From positions 1 through 40,549 of the forward strand of contig CACBUI010000003.1 in the NCBI GenBank assembly GCA_902542505.1: DNA of 40,549 bases, written 5' to 3'. Position 1 is the first letter of the stretch. Every line of letters begins with the position of its first letter. Shown here one piece after another: positions 30,790-40,416 of the stretch. Origin of the DNA: an uncultured Alphaproteobacteria bacterium (lineage in GTDB: Bacteria; Pseudomonadota; Alphaproteobacteria; HIMB59). The translations under genes and the position numbers were made by a program. The notes under the pieces were generated by a model that worked only from the letters and a program-made list of their open reading frames with translations, did not search any database and was not told where the DNA came from.

Positions 30790-31717
30790 CGTTATTAACA
30801 ATCTTATTTTCTTTTAAAAAATCAGCAACTTGATTTGCTACGTCTATTGCCACATTAGATTGAGCCTCTTTTGAGGAAGCTCCTAAGTGAGGTGTTAGAA
30901 GTAAATTTTTAGTACCAAACATTATATTATCTGTTGCAGGCTCATTTTCATAAACATCAATTGCAGCACCTGCAATAATTTCATTATTGAGTGCATCTTT
31001 TAAATCAGATTCATTAATCAGACCGCCCCTAGCACAATTTATAATCACTGATGTAGGTTTCATTGTTGATATTGTTTCTTTGTTAATCATATACTTTGTT
31101 TCATCATTCAATTTTGTATGGAGAGAAATAATATCAGCTTCCTTAATTAAATCTTCAGTCGAGACCTTTTTAACATCAAATTTCGATAAATCATCATCAC
31201 TTGCTGATTTAGAATTAGTAATAATTTTCATTCCAATTGTTGAGCATATTTCAGCTACTCTTTGACCTATGTTGCCATAGCCTACTATTCCAAGCACTTT
31301 TCCTTTTAGCTCAGTACCAAGAAACTTAGGTTTTTCCCATTTTCCTTGATGAGTTGAGTCATTAGCTAGATGTATGTTTCTCATAATTGAAAACATTAAA
31401 CCGACGCTTAACTCAGCTGTTGCTTCTAAATTTCCTAGAGGTGTATTCATCACTAGTATTCGATTTTTTGTTGCTTGATCTAGGTCAACATTATCTACTC
31501 CAACTCCTGCTCTACCGATAACTTTAAGGTTATTACAATCAGCTAGAATATCTGATGTTAGTTTAGTTGCAGATCTAATTAAAATGCCATCATATTGATC
31601 AATCACACCTTTAAGCTCCTCAGGAGACATCCCAGTTTTGATATCATAATCAATCTGTTTTGACTTTAAGACATCTTCTACCTTATCGCTCATTTTATCA
31701 GAAATTAAAATCTTCAT
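30776..31717 (-). CDS. serA: D-3-phosphoglycerate dehydrogenase, short form
   Basis: GRAGVGVDNVDLDQAT, GIVGYGNIGQRVAEI, INCARGGLINESDL, LTPHLGASSKEAQ. 313 aa with no C-terminal ACT region. Confidence 0.88.
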   Translation of the reverse strand: MKILISDKMSDKVEDVLKSKQIDYDIKTGMSPEELKGVIDQYDGILIRSATKLTSDILADCNNLKVIGRAGVGVDNVDLDQATKNRILVMNTPLGNLEATAELSVGLMFSIMRNIHLANDSTHQGKWEKPKFLGTELKGKVLGIVGYGNIGQRVAEICSTIGMKIITNSKSASDDDLSKFDVKKVSTEDLIKEADIISLHTKLNDETKYMINKETISTMKPTSVIINCARGGLINESDLKDALNNEIIAGAAIDVYENEPATDNIMFGTKNLLLTPHLGASSKEAQSNVAIDVANQVADFLKENKIVNNVNSF

Positions 31718-32877
31718 TATTTATACCTTCCCATTGTTTCAAAAAAAGACCATTCAATCCATGGTAAAACTTTTTCTATGTCAGAGGCTTCAACAGTTGC
31801 ACCTCCCCAAATTCTAATGCCTGCTGGTGCATCTTTATATGCATTAATATCGTACCCAGCGTCCTCTTTCTCTAATGTAGAGCATATTTCTTTCACTAGT
31901 TTTTTTTGATTATCACTATCTAAAGCTACAAAGTCAGGATGTGTAAACTTAAAACATATACTTGTTGAAGAATATGTATTTGGGTCAACAGCTAAAAACT
32001 CTACCCAATCTCTCTGATCAATCCAGTCCTTAATAACTTGAAGATTTTTTTTTGATCTGGATATTAATTCTTTTTGCCCACCTATTTCAATACACCAATT
32101 CAATGCATCCAATGCATCTTCTGCAGCGAGCAAGGAGGGAGTATTTATAGTAGCTCCTTCAAAAATTTCTTTAGAAAACTTCTTGTTTTTAGCTAATTGA
32201 AAAATTTTAGGCATTGGCCAAGATGGCTCGTATGTCTCAAGTCTTTCAACTGCTCTTGGTGATAGAGCAATCATACCGTGTGCAGCCTCTCCACCCAAAA
32301 CTTTTTGCCATGACCAGGTCACAACATCTAATTTTTTAAAATCCATATCCATAGCAAAAACTGCTGAAGTAGCGTCACAAATAGATAAACCTAATCTATT
32401 TTCTGGTATCCAATCTGCATTGGGAATGCACACACCTGAAGTAGTGCCATTCCATGTAAAAACAACATCATTATCAAAATTTACTTTTGACAAATCAGGG
32501 AGTTCACCATAATTATCAGTTTTATGAACTGTTACATTCTCTAGTTTTAACTGTTTTGTTATATCCTTTACCCATGTCAGTCCAAAAGTTTCCCAACCAC
32601 ATACTTCTACATCTTTTAAACCTAGAAGGCTCCACATAGCCATTTCTATTGCTCCAGTGTCAGAAGCAGGGACGATACCAACTAAATAATCATCTGGTAA
32701 CTCTAAAACTTGCTTCGATTTAACAATTACTTCATTGAGTTTTGCCTTACCACTTTTTGCTCTATGTGATCTACCTAAAACTGCATCATTCAAAGCCTCT
32801 AATTTCCATCCAGGTCTTTTAGAACATGGACCCGATGAAAAGAATGGATGATTTGGTTTAATGGTAGGTTTTTGCAT
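31717..32877 (-). CDS. serC: Phosphoserine aminotransferase
   Basis: [55 protein letters not shown]. Confidence 0.92.
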   Translation of the reverse strand: MQKPTIKPNHPFFSSGPCSKRPGWKLEALNDAVLGRSHRAKSGKAKLNEVIVKSKQVLELPDDYLVGIVPASDTGAIEMAMWSLLGLKDVEVCGWETFGLTWVKDITKQLKLENVTVHKTDNYGELPDLSKVNFDNDVVFTWNGTTSGVCIPNADWIPENRLGLSICDATSAVFAMDMDFKKLDVVTWSWQKVLGGEAAHGMIALSPRAVERLETYEPSWPMPKIFQLAKNKKFSKEIFEGATINTPSLLAAEDALDALNWCIEIGGQKELISRSKKNLQVIKDWIDQRDWVEFLAVDPNTYSSTSICFKFTHPDFVALDSDNQKKLVKEICSTLEKEDAGYDINAYKDAPAGIRIWGGATVEASDIEKVLPWIEWSFFETMGRYK

Positions 32878-32906
32878 AATTAATATCTCTCCTTAGCGTT
32901 TGTAAA

Positions 32907-34049
32907 CTATTCAATAATTTTGTAAAAAAATAAACCATCTAATGGTTTGGGTTCAAACCAGGTAGCTTTGGGGGGCATAAATTTTAAATTTTTAGAGTAT
33001 TCTATTACTAAATCCATACTAACTGGTCTCATTAATGTCGATAAATCTGTTATACCCGTATCAACTTGATTAATCAAATAATCAGTACCTAATGAGGGTG
33101 GGACGAATTCGACCCTTTGATCAGTAGTCTCGTCCTGAATATTCAATATTTCTTTCAAGACAAACTCACCAAAATCAATACAGTCAGCGCCATTTGTGGA
33201 GAAGTCGTTTTTCAAATCTATTTTAAAATACTTACCCTGATAGTAGATTACAAAAAAGCGGTCTATCTTCTCATGATATTTTAGCTCTTCAACATGGAAA
33301 TATGTTTTTAAATCAGATATGAACGAATCTTTATTGTAGGCATCAGGAAATTTAACAGTTCTGTTGTATGCTAAGTTTAAGCATTTAGATTTTGGAAAAA
33401 CAATAGATAAAAATTTAGTATCTTTATTGACATCTAATTGAGCAAAGCCCTCTATTCTATGATGGCCATCTGCAACAAAGAGTTCCTTAAAATTAATACC
33501 AGTGAAATCAGTGTTAGTTTTATATATTGAATGAGTGTACTTGCCAGATTTAAACTTTATAAGTGGTTTTTTGTCATGATGAATATCTAGGTTTAAATCT
33601 ATATTTTCATCATCGTAAAAAAGATAAATAGGAGACAATTGAAATTTTACTTTAGATAATTGATCAGCTCTTTCTTTGCCTTTACTCACTAAAATTTTTT
33701 CGTGGGGCTTTATATTTCTATTTATGTAGTCTTGTATATTTAACAGAGAAATTAACCCTGTTTGTGAATGACCGTCAGAGTCTATTCTGTATAAAAAATA
33801 TTCATTTTCAGATTTATATATAATTTTATCATCAATAAGTCTTTGGTAATATTTCTTTGATAAATCAAAAAATTCATTATCAGAAAGTTTCTTATTAAAA
33901 TAAATATCTGGCCTTAGAATTTGTAAAAGATTGAGCTTGTGTATCTGATCAGAGCTAAAATTATAGTCAATGATATCTGTGCTAGGTGAAATGATTGATT
34001 GTAGATATTTATTGTTAAGTAGATAAGTATTTGGTAATAATGGCTTCAT
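32907..34049 (-). CDS. DUF1015 family protein
   Basis: QILRPDIYF, NIKPHEKILVSKGKERADQLS, LFVADGHHRIEGF typical of DUF1015. Confidence 0.82.
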   Translation of the reverse strand: MKPLLPNTYLLNNKYLQSIISPSTDIIDYNFSSDQIHKLNLLQILRPDIYFNKKLSDNEFFDLSKKYYQRLIDDKIIYKSENEYFLYRIDSDGHSQTGLISLLNIQDYINRNIKPHEKILVSKGKERADQLSKVKFQLSPIYLFYDDENIDLNLDIHHDKKPLIKFKSGKYTHSIYKTNTDFTGINFKELFVADGHHRIEGFAQLDVNKDTKFLSIVFPKSKCLNLAYNRTVKFPDAYNKDSFISDLKTYFHVEELKYHEKIDRFFVIYYQGKYFKIDLKNDFSTNGADCIDFGEFVLKEILNIQDETTDQRVEFVPPSLGTDYLINQVDTGITDLSTLMRPVSMDLVIEYSKNLKFMPPKATWFEPKPLDGLFFYKIIE

Positions 34050-34051
34050 TT

Positions 34052-34141
34052 ATGAACAGAAACAAAGCACCGTATTATTTTGCTTTAGTAATAGCCTTGA
34101 TCTTCTTTTTTTATGGAATATTTTCAGTTTTAATTCACTAA
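34052..34141 (+). CDS. Unannotated single-TM microprotein MNRNKAPYYFALVIALIFFFYGIFSVLIH
   Basis: Read directly from the + strand. Basic N-terminus, about 18-residue hydrophobic helix, TAA stop. In-frame upstream ATG at 34040 gives 33 aa. Confidence 0.5.
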   Translation: MNRNKAPYYFALVIALIFFFYGIFSVLIH

Positions 34142-34440
34142 TCTTTTTTGTTTGTTGAATTTGGAAGACTTTTTTCTTCATACCAAATAGATTTATCTGG
34201 GATGTTGCCTTCCCATAAGTAACTCTCATAATCAAACTTCGGCATACCTTTGTCTGATCTTTCATAATAGAGTCCGAACTCTCTGCAATATTCTGATAAT
34301 TGATCTGCCTCAATCTCTAATATATTTAATTTTTCCCATTTTTTTGAAGATGCAACCCATTTAAATCCTTTAGATTTTAGCCAATCCTTGTGGTAATAAG
34401 TTTCAGAACCTGATACTGCAAATGTAATGTTTTCACTCAT
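34138..34440 (-). CDS. Small DUF5710-like protein
   Basis: MSENITFAVSGSETYYHKDWLKSKGFKWVASSKKWEKLN. Start overlaps the upstream stop (ATGAGTGA). Confidence 0.55.
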   Translation of the reverse strand: MSENITFAVSGSETYYHKDWLKSKGFKWVASSKKWEKLNILEIEADQLSEYCREFGLYYERSDKGMPKFDYESYLWEGNIPDKSIWYEEKSLPNSTNKKD

Positions 34441-35260
34441 AAAGAACCTCTTGAAATAATTTGTACGGATAATATGTAAAAATAGATAAATTTTCAAAAG
34501 AATTTTTTGAATTTACAAAAGAATTTAGATCTTTGAGGTTATATATCAGCATATCGGGCATAAATTGCTTTTGTTTGTCTAAATTACTTAAATTATTATC
34601 TGAATTACTAGTAAGAGTAACATTAATTTTTAAATTACCATTAATCTCAATACTGCACTTAAAGTTAGTTAATTTATTAGTAATCTTATCAAGAGTTTTA
34701 TCATTTTTAAGAATTGATATTTTTTTTTCACGATATTGATAAATTAAGTAAAAAAGCTCTGGGCATAATTCAAACAAAACATCTTTGCTATATAAACTAT
34801 TCTCAAATTTATTTAGATCCTTAAAAGATTTTGTGTAATTAATAATATTTTGTTTTAATGAATCCTCGTATAATTTTTTTATATTTGTTTCATCAATTAA
34901 AAAAAGGTTATTAATTAATTTTGAGTTGATCAATTTGTTATAATATTTTAAGTCATTTGAATTACTTACAATTGGATAATCAGTTATAACTTTAATATTA
35001 TTTTTTAGACAAAGATAAATATATTCAAACTTTATGCCAGAAGGTAAAAAATTTAGAACAAAATCTATGCTTTTGTCTTTAATAAGATCTTCATAAGCAC
35101 CGTAATATTTTTTAAAATTATGCGTCTCAGCAAATATCTGTGCTACCTCAATATTCCTTGAACTATTAGCATATAGATTAAGTGTGCTTGATAGTTTATT
35201 TTTTTTTATAAAGTCAATTGATTTTTGGTCTGAACTCAATATAGCTAAATTGCTTTTCAT
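34433..35260 (-). CDS. Divergent Gfo/Idh/MocA-like protein
   Basis: From ATG 35260: AHF-like order ...YYGAYEDLIKDKSIDFVLNFLPSGIKFEYIYLCLKNNIKVITDYPIVSN, aligning with the Gfo/Idh N-terminal domain. Confidence 0.55.
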   Translation of the reverse strand: MKSNLAILSSDQKSIDFIKKNKLSSTLNLYANSSRNIEVAQIFAETHNFKKYYGAYEDLIKDKSIDFVLNFLPSGIKFEYIYLCLKNNIKVITDYPIVSNSNDLKYYNKLINSKLINNLFLIDETNIKKLYEDSLKQNIINYTKSFKDLNKFENSLYSKDVLFELCPELFYLIYQYREKKISILKNDKTLDKITNKLTNFKCSIEINGNLKINVTLTSNSDNNLSNLDKQKQFMPDMLIYNLKDLNSFVNSKNSFENLSIFTYYPYKLFQEVLYE

Positions 35261-35283
35261 TTTAATTTTATTATAATCCTTGA

Positions 35284-35709
35284 ATGAAACAGGTTTTTTT
35301 AAGCTATCACGATATACATACTGATTGTATAAAATTAGCAAAATTAATAAAAAAAAAATATAAACCTAAAAAACTAATTCTCATATCTAGGGGCGGCCTC
35401 ATACCAGGATCTATTATTGCTAATTATTTAGGAATTCAAGATATTGATGTTATTGCTCTTAAAACTTACTCAGACAGGAAAAAAAATACTGATATTAAGA
35501 TTTTTAAAAGAATTAAGTCTGAGAAAAAACTTGTTGTAATTGATGATTTAGTTGACAGCGGTGACACAGCAAAAATAGTTAAAGATATGATGCCAAATTC
35601 AAAGTTTGTTGTTTTGTATGCTAAGACTTCAGGAAAAAAACAAGCCGATCTTCATTTATATGATTTTAAAGATAAAGACTGGCTTGTTTTTCCTTGGGAA
35701 CAGGATTAA
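35284..35709 (+). CDS. gpt: Xanthine/guanine phosphoribosyltransferase-like
   Basis: LILISRGGLIPGSIIANYLG; PRPP motif LVVIDDLVDSGDTAKIV. Confidence 0.8.
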   Translation: MKQVFLSYHDIHTDCIKLAKLIKKKYKPKKLILISRGGLIPGSIIANYLGIQDIDVIALKTYSDRKKNTDIKIFKRIKSEKKLVVIDDLVDSGDTAKIVKDMMPNSKFVVLYAKTSGKKQADLHLYDFKDKDWLVFPWEQD

Positions 35710-35722
35710 ATATTTTTTAATT

Positions 35723-36793
35723 TTATTGGGGCACCTCTCCGTCTATACCTTGAACATAGAACATCATAGAGGCCAACATACCATCGTCAGCAACTTCTCC
35801 CTCTTTAACAACTAGCTCACCAGCTTGATTATAAATTGGCCCTTCGAATGAATGAAGAGTTCCATTTTCAATTGCTGTCTCCATATTTTTTGCCTCCAAG
35901 ATTAAGTCTAATGGTAAGAGTTTTGTGTTATAAGGTGACATTTCTACCATACCGTCCTTAAACCCCTGCCATGTATCTTCGGAAGACCACGTGCCATCAA
36001 CAACCGCTTGTGCTTTTGCAGCATAGTAAGGTCCCCAGATATCCTCAATCGATGTCATATGAGAGTTTGGACAGAATGCTTCTTGATTTGAAGCCTGACC
36101 AAAAGCGAGAACACCAGCTTTCTCAGCGGCTTGGCAAGGAGCATATGAGTCAGTATGTTGAACTATTATATCTGCACCTTGGTTTATCAAAGTGTTAGCT
36201 GCATCAGCCTCTTTTCCAGGATCATACCAAGAGTAATTCCAAATAATTTTAATTTTTACATCAGGATTGACTTTAGAGGCAGCTAAATAAAATGCATTTA
36301 TTCCTCTTATAACCTCAGGTATTGGAAAAGAAACTATATACCCAATGGTATTAGTCTTAGTCATTTTACCAGCAATGTGCCCAATAATAGTTCTACCCTC
36401 GTAAAATCTTGCAGAATATGTTGAAACATTATCCATTCTCTTAAACCCAGTAGCGTGCTCAAATTTGACATCTGGAAACTCTTTAGCTACCTCAAGAGTT
36501 TGATCCATGTAATTGAAAGAAGTTGTGAAAATTAGATCATGACCTGATGCAGCTAGTTTTCTTATAGCTCGAACTGCATCTGCATTTTCTGGAACATTTT
36601 CTATATAAGTTGTTGAAATTGAGTCTCCTAGAGCATTTTCCATGTAAATTCTGCCTTGATCATGCATGTATGTCCATCCGTGATCACCTGGAGGTCCAAT
36701 ATATATAAAGCCGATTTTCTTTTGATCAGCATGAACTGCAGATACAGAAATTACAGCTAAAAATGAGAGAAAAGTAAGTATTTTTCTTAGCAT
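35723..36793 (-). CDS. BMP-family (nucleoside/purine-type) substrate-binding protein
   Basis: KIGFIYIGPPGDHGWTYMHDQGR; SFNYMDQTLEVAKEFPDVKFEHATGF; YEGRTIIGHIAGKMTKTNTIGYI. Confidence 0.9.
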   Translation of the reverse strand: MLRKILTFLSFLAVISVSAVHADQKKIGFIYIGPPGDHGWTYMHDQGRIYMENALGDSISTTYIENVPENADAVRAIRKLAASGHDLIFTTSFNYMDQTLEVAKEFPDVKFEHATGFKRMDNVSTYSARFYEGRTIIGHIAGKMTKTNTIGYIVSFPIPEVIRGINAFYLAASKVNPDVKIKIIWNYSWYDPGKEADAANTLINQGADIIVQHTDSYAPCQAAEKAGVLAFGQASNQEAFCPNSHMTSIEDIWGPYYAAKAQAVVDGTWSSEDTWQGFKDGMVEMSPYNTKLLPLDLILEAKNMETAIENGTLHSFEGPIYNQAGELVVKEGEVADDGMLASMMFYVQGIDGEVPQ

Positions 36794-36943
36794 ATTTAAA
36801 TCCTATCTTTTAAAAATTAATAAAATTTATTATAGAGCTAATTTCATTAATAAATAATGAATCTAGTTAATAATAAATATGTGATTAATTTATAACAAAA
36901 AAGAAATGGATGCCCTTTATATGAAAAAAAATAAGTGGATAAC

Positions 36944-37813
36944 CTATTGATTTTTTTCAAAAGGTATATTTAAAGATGATGGCGCACTAAGTTTAAGTCT
37001 AAGTTTGTTGGATGAAATAAAAACTAATACAATAATCGTTGCCAAATATGGCATCATATTAAAAAATTGACCAGGTAATTTAACACCTATGGCTTGTAAG
37101 TTCATTTGCATAATTGCAACGCCTCCAAAGATATAAGCACCAACTAATAGTCTCCAGGGCTTCCAAGTCGCAAAAACAACTAAAGCAAGAGCTATCCAAC
37201 CCCTGCCGGCAGTCATACCCTCTTGCCACATTGGGGCATAACATATTGAAATATAATAACCTGCTAGAGAACTCATAACACCACCGAAAATAATAGTTAA
37301 ATATCTTGTTTTTATAACATTATATCCCAAGGCGTATGCTGAGTTATGATTTTCACCAACAGCTCTGACTATGAGGCCAGTTTTTGTTTTCGATAAAAAA
37401 TAAGCAACAAAAAAAACTAACAAAAATGAAATCACTATGAAATAGTAAGGATTTAATCCATCTATGGGTGTTCCACCAAATTTTTTACCAAGCATTGCAC
37501 TTAAGCCTATACCAAAAATAGTTAATGCTAATCCAGTCGCTATTTGATTAGTCATAAGGTTTAAAACTAGAAACGCAAATATTCCTGATAAAATTACTCC
37601 AGATATTATTGATAAAAATAAGGAATAAAAATAATTACCAGTTATAACTAAAGTGATAAATCCGGTTACCGCTCCCACTAACATTAAACCCTCTAATCCG
37701 AGATTGAGGACGCCACTTTTTTCAGTTACCAACTCGCCAATTCCAGCAAAAACAAGCGGCGTTGTAGATATTAAAACTATATTTAAGATGCCTATAATTA
37801 GCTCGATACTCAT
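36944..37813 (-). CDS. BMP-type ABC transporter permease
   Basis: LVFAGIGELVTEKSGVLNLGLEGLMLVGA; AVGENHNSAYALGYNV. Confidence 0.9.
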   Translation of the reverse strand: MSIELIIGILNIVLISTTPLVFAGIGELVTEKSGVLNLGLEGLMLVGAVTGFITLVITGNYFYSLFLSIISGVILSGIFAFLVLNLMTNQIATGLALTIFGIGLSAMLGKKFGGTPIDGLNPYYFIVISFLLVFFVAYFLSKTKTGLIVRAVGENHNSAYALGYNVIKTRYLTIIFGGVMSSLAGYYISICYAPMWQEGMTAGRGWIALALVVFATWKPWRLLVGAYIFGGVAIMQMNLQAIGVKLPGQFFNMMPYLATIIVLVFISSNKLRLKLSAPSSLNIPFEKNQ

Positions 37814-38871
37814 TTAATAGATACCTTATATTTGTTTAAAAAATCTGTGCCTAACAAAAAGAATAGAACTAAACCCTGAAATACAAAACCTACTGCAGAG
37901 GGTATCTTTAGAAATAATTGTGCATCCTCAGCGCCTAAATATGTTAGCGCTATAAGTAAAGAGGATAAAATTATTCCAAAAGGGTTCAATCTACCCAAAA
38001 AAGCAACAATAATTGCAGTAAAACCATAATTAGGTGAAATATCTCTGTACAATAAACCTATGGGTCCTGAAACCTCAAATAGCCCAGCTAATCCTGCGCT
38101 TGCTCCACTTATCATAAATGTATAAAAAATTAAATTTTTATATTTAAAACCAGCATATTGAGATGCTTTAGAACTTAAGCCAGTAACTTTAAGTTTAAAT
38201 CCAAATAATGTTTTGTTGTAGATAATATAAGTTATCAAACAAATTATTAATGCAAAATAGACACCAATGTGAACACGAAGGCCATCAATTAATACAGGGA
38301 GTCTTCCAGCATCAGGAAAAGGCATCGATTTAGGCAAACCATATCCTGCAGGGTCTTTCCAAGGACCAACAACAAAATAATCTAGGATAAAAAGAGCCAC
38401 ATAGGTTAACATCAAACTTGTTAAAATTTCATTTGTATTAAATTTTGTTTTCAGAATAGCGGGTATAGTTGCCCAAAACGCTCCTCCTATGGCACCAAAT
38501 AAAATCATGAATGGAAGTAAAAAAACACTCGTCGAGTCATTAAATAATAGTCCGATACCACCGCCAAATATTGCCCCCATCGTTAATTGCCCCTCAGCTC
38601 CTATATTGTAAATATTGTTTTTGAAACAATAAGATAATCCTAAAGCAATAATTGCAAGCGGTGTAGCTTTTACAAATAATTCTGAAATACCGTAAGAATT
38701 TGAAATAGGACTAATAAAAAAAATTTTAAAAGACTCAATCGGACTTAATTCCAAAATTAAAAAAATAAATGAGCCAAAAAATAAAGTTAAAGCAACTGCA
38801 ACTAATGGTGACAAATAAAATATTAAATTTGAGTAATCCTCTCTTAATTGTACTCTAATCAAAAAGACCAC
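37810..38871 (-). CDS. BMP-type ABC transporter permease
   Basis: KNNIYNIGAEGQLTMGAIFGGGIG; ILKTKFNTNEILTSLMLTYVAL. Confidence 0.9.
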   Translation of the reverse strand: MVFLIRVQLREDYSNLIFYLSPLVAVALTLFFGSFIFLILELSPIESFKIFFISPISNSYGISELFVKATPLAIIALGLSYCFKNNIYNIGAEGQLTMGAIFGGGIGLLFNDSTSVFLLPFMILFGAIGGAFWATIPAILKTKFNTNEILTSLMLTYVALFILDYFVVGPWKDPAGYGLPKSMPFPDAGRLPVLIDGLRVHIGVYFALIICLITYIIYNKTLFGFKLKVTGLSSKASQYAGFKYKNLIFYTFMISGASAGLAGLFEVSGPIGLLYRDISPNYGFTAIIVAFLGRLNPFGIILSSLLIALTYLGAEDAQLFLKIPSAVGFVFQGLVLFFLLGTDFLNKYKVSIK

Positions 38872-40357
38872 CCATATACTTGCCTAATTTGGTGATATTT
38901 ATATCCTCTACATTTAAGGGATTTGATAAAGACCCCTCATATAATACCGATATTTGGTGACATACTTCAAGTAATTCATCTAAATCGTGTGAGATAATAA
39001 TAATAGATACTCCCTTTTGTGATAATTCTACAATTGTTTTTTTAATAAATGCTTCAGAACCTGCATCTATGCCCCATGTAGGTTGAGATAAAATTAATAG
39101 CTCAGGATTTGACATAATTTCTCTTCCAATAATAAATTTTTGAAGATTTCCTCCAGAGAGTTTACCAGCTTTGACATTATATGAGGGAGTATCAACATTA
39201 AAATTTTTTATTACATCACTTGCATAAGAATTAATCTTTTCAAAGTTTATAAAATCACCTTTCTTAAATTCACTTTTATGGTTCATGCTTAAAAATATAT
39301 TTTCAGATAAAGACATCTCAGGCACTGCACTGTGGCCTAACCTCTCTTCTGTAACATATGAAATAGATAGAGATTTTCTTTCAAATGTAGATAGATTATT
39401 AACGTTTAAATCTTTAAAAATAATATCTCCACTAAATTCATAATCGTTTTCATTTAGTAAAATTTCCATTAATTCTTTCTGGCCATTTCCTGCAACTCCA
39501 GCTATGCCAAAAATTTGTCCCTTTTTTAAATTTAAATCAATTTTTTTTAAATTAATTGTAAATGGATCTTTAGATTGAGTTGATAAGTTTTTAATATTAA
39601 AAATATCCTTAGAAAAATTAATCTTGCCTACCTGTTTTGCTTTAGACACTTTATAACCTAACATTTTATATCCTAAAGTTTCAGGATCTTCATTTAGTGT
39701 CGAAATTGTGCTTATTACTTTTCCATTTCTCATAATTGTTACATAATCAGACAGATTTATAATTTCTTCTAATTTATGAGATATAAAGATAACTGTTAAT
39801 CCGTCTTTAACTAAATTTTTTATAATTTTAAATAATTTACTAATTTCATCAGGTGTAAGGACAGAAGTTGGTTCGTCCATGATTAAAATTTTTGGGTTAT
39901 TCAATAATGACCTTACAATTTCTACAGATTGTCTCTGACCAACAGATAGAGAGCTTATAGGAGAATTTAAATTTAAATTAAAACCATACTTATCACATAT
40001 TGACTTAGACTTATCTTTTAATTTAGTTAAAGATATATTTTCATTCATACCGAGAATTAAGTTTTCAGCGACAGTAAGTGACTCAAATAAACTGAAATGT
40101 TGAAAAACCATACTTATACCTAAGTTTTTTGCAGTAGAAGGTGAATTAATTATTGCTAAATCAGAATTAATTAAAATTTCACCACTATCAGGTTTTACAT
40201 GACCATATAAAATTTTTACTAATGTTGACTTTCCAGCACCATTTTCACCTAGGATAGCATGAATAGATTGTTCTTTGATATTAAAGGATACATCGTCATT
40301 TGCTATAACTCCGGGATAGGATTTATAAATATTTTTAAATTCAACTATGGATTGCAT
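38855..40357 (-). CDS. BMP-type ABC transporter ATPase (two nucleotide-binding domains)
   Basis: GENGAGKSTLVKILYG, SVGQRQSVEIVRSLL, MDEPTSVLTPDEI; second domain GVAGNGQKELMEI, LSGGNLQKFIIGREI. Confidence 0.92.
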   Translation of the reverse strand: MQSIVEFKNIYKSYPGVIANDDVSFNIKEQSIHAILGENGAGKSTLVKILYGHVKPDSGEILINSDLAIINSPSTAKNLGISMVFQHFSLFESLTVAENLILGMNENISLTKLKDKSKSICDKYGFNLNLNSPISSLSVGQRQSVEIVRSLLNNPKILIMDEPTSVLTPDEISKLFKIIKNLVKDGLTVIFISHKLEEIINLSDYVTIMRNGKVISTISTLNEDPETLGYKMLGYKVSKAKQVGKINFSKDIFNIKNLSTQSKDPFTINLKKIDLNLKKGQIFGIAGVAGNGQKELMEILLNENDYEFSGDIIFKDLNVNNLSTFERKSLSISYVTEERLGHSAVPEMSLSENIFLSMNHKSEFKKGDFINFEKINSYASDVIKNFNVDTPSYNVKAGKLSGGNLQKFIIGREIMSNPELLILSQPTWGIDAGSEAFIKKTIVELSQKGVSIIIISHDLDELLEVCHQISVLYEGSLSNPLNVEDINITKLGKYMGGLFD

Positions 40358-40416
40358 ATATATTAATAGATTCCTTTTTTTAAAGATTAAATTGTTTTTT
40401 TTAATTTAGGATAAAA

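Noticed and set aside
34050-34313. 87 aa minus-strand ORF overlapping the DUF5710-like gene
   Set aside because: Out-of-frame with a better supported ORF; K/R/Q-rich translation without features.
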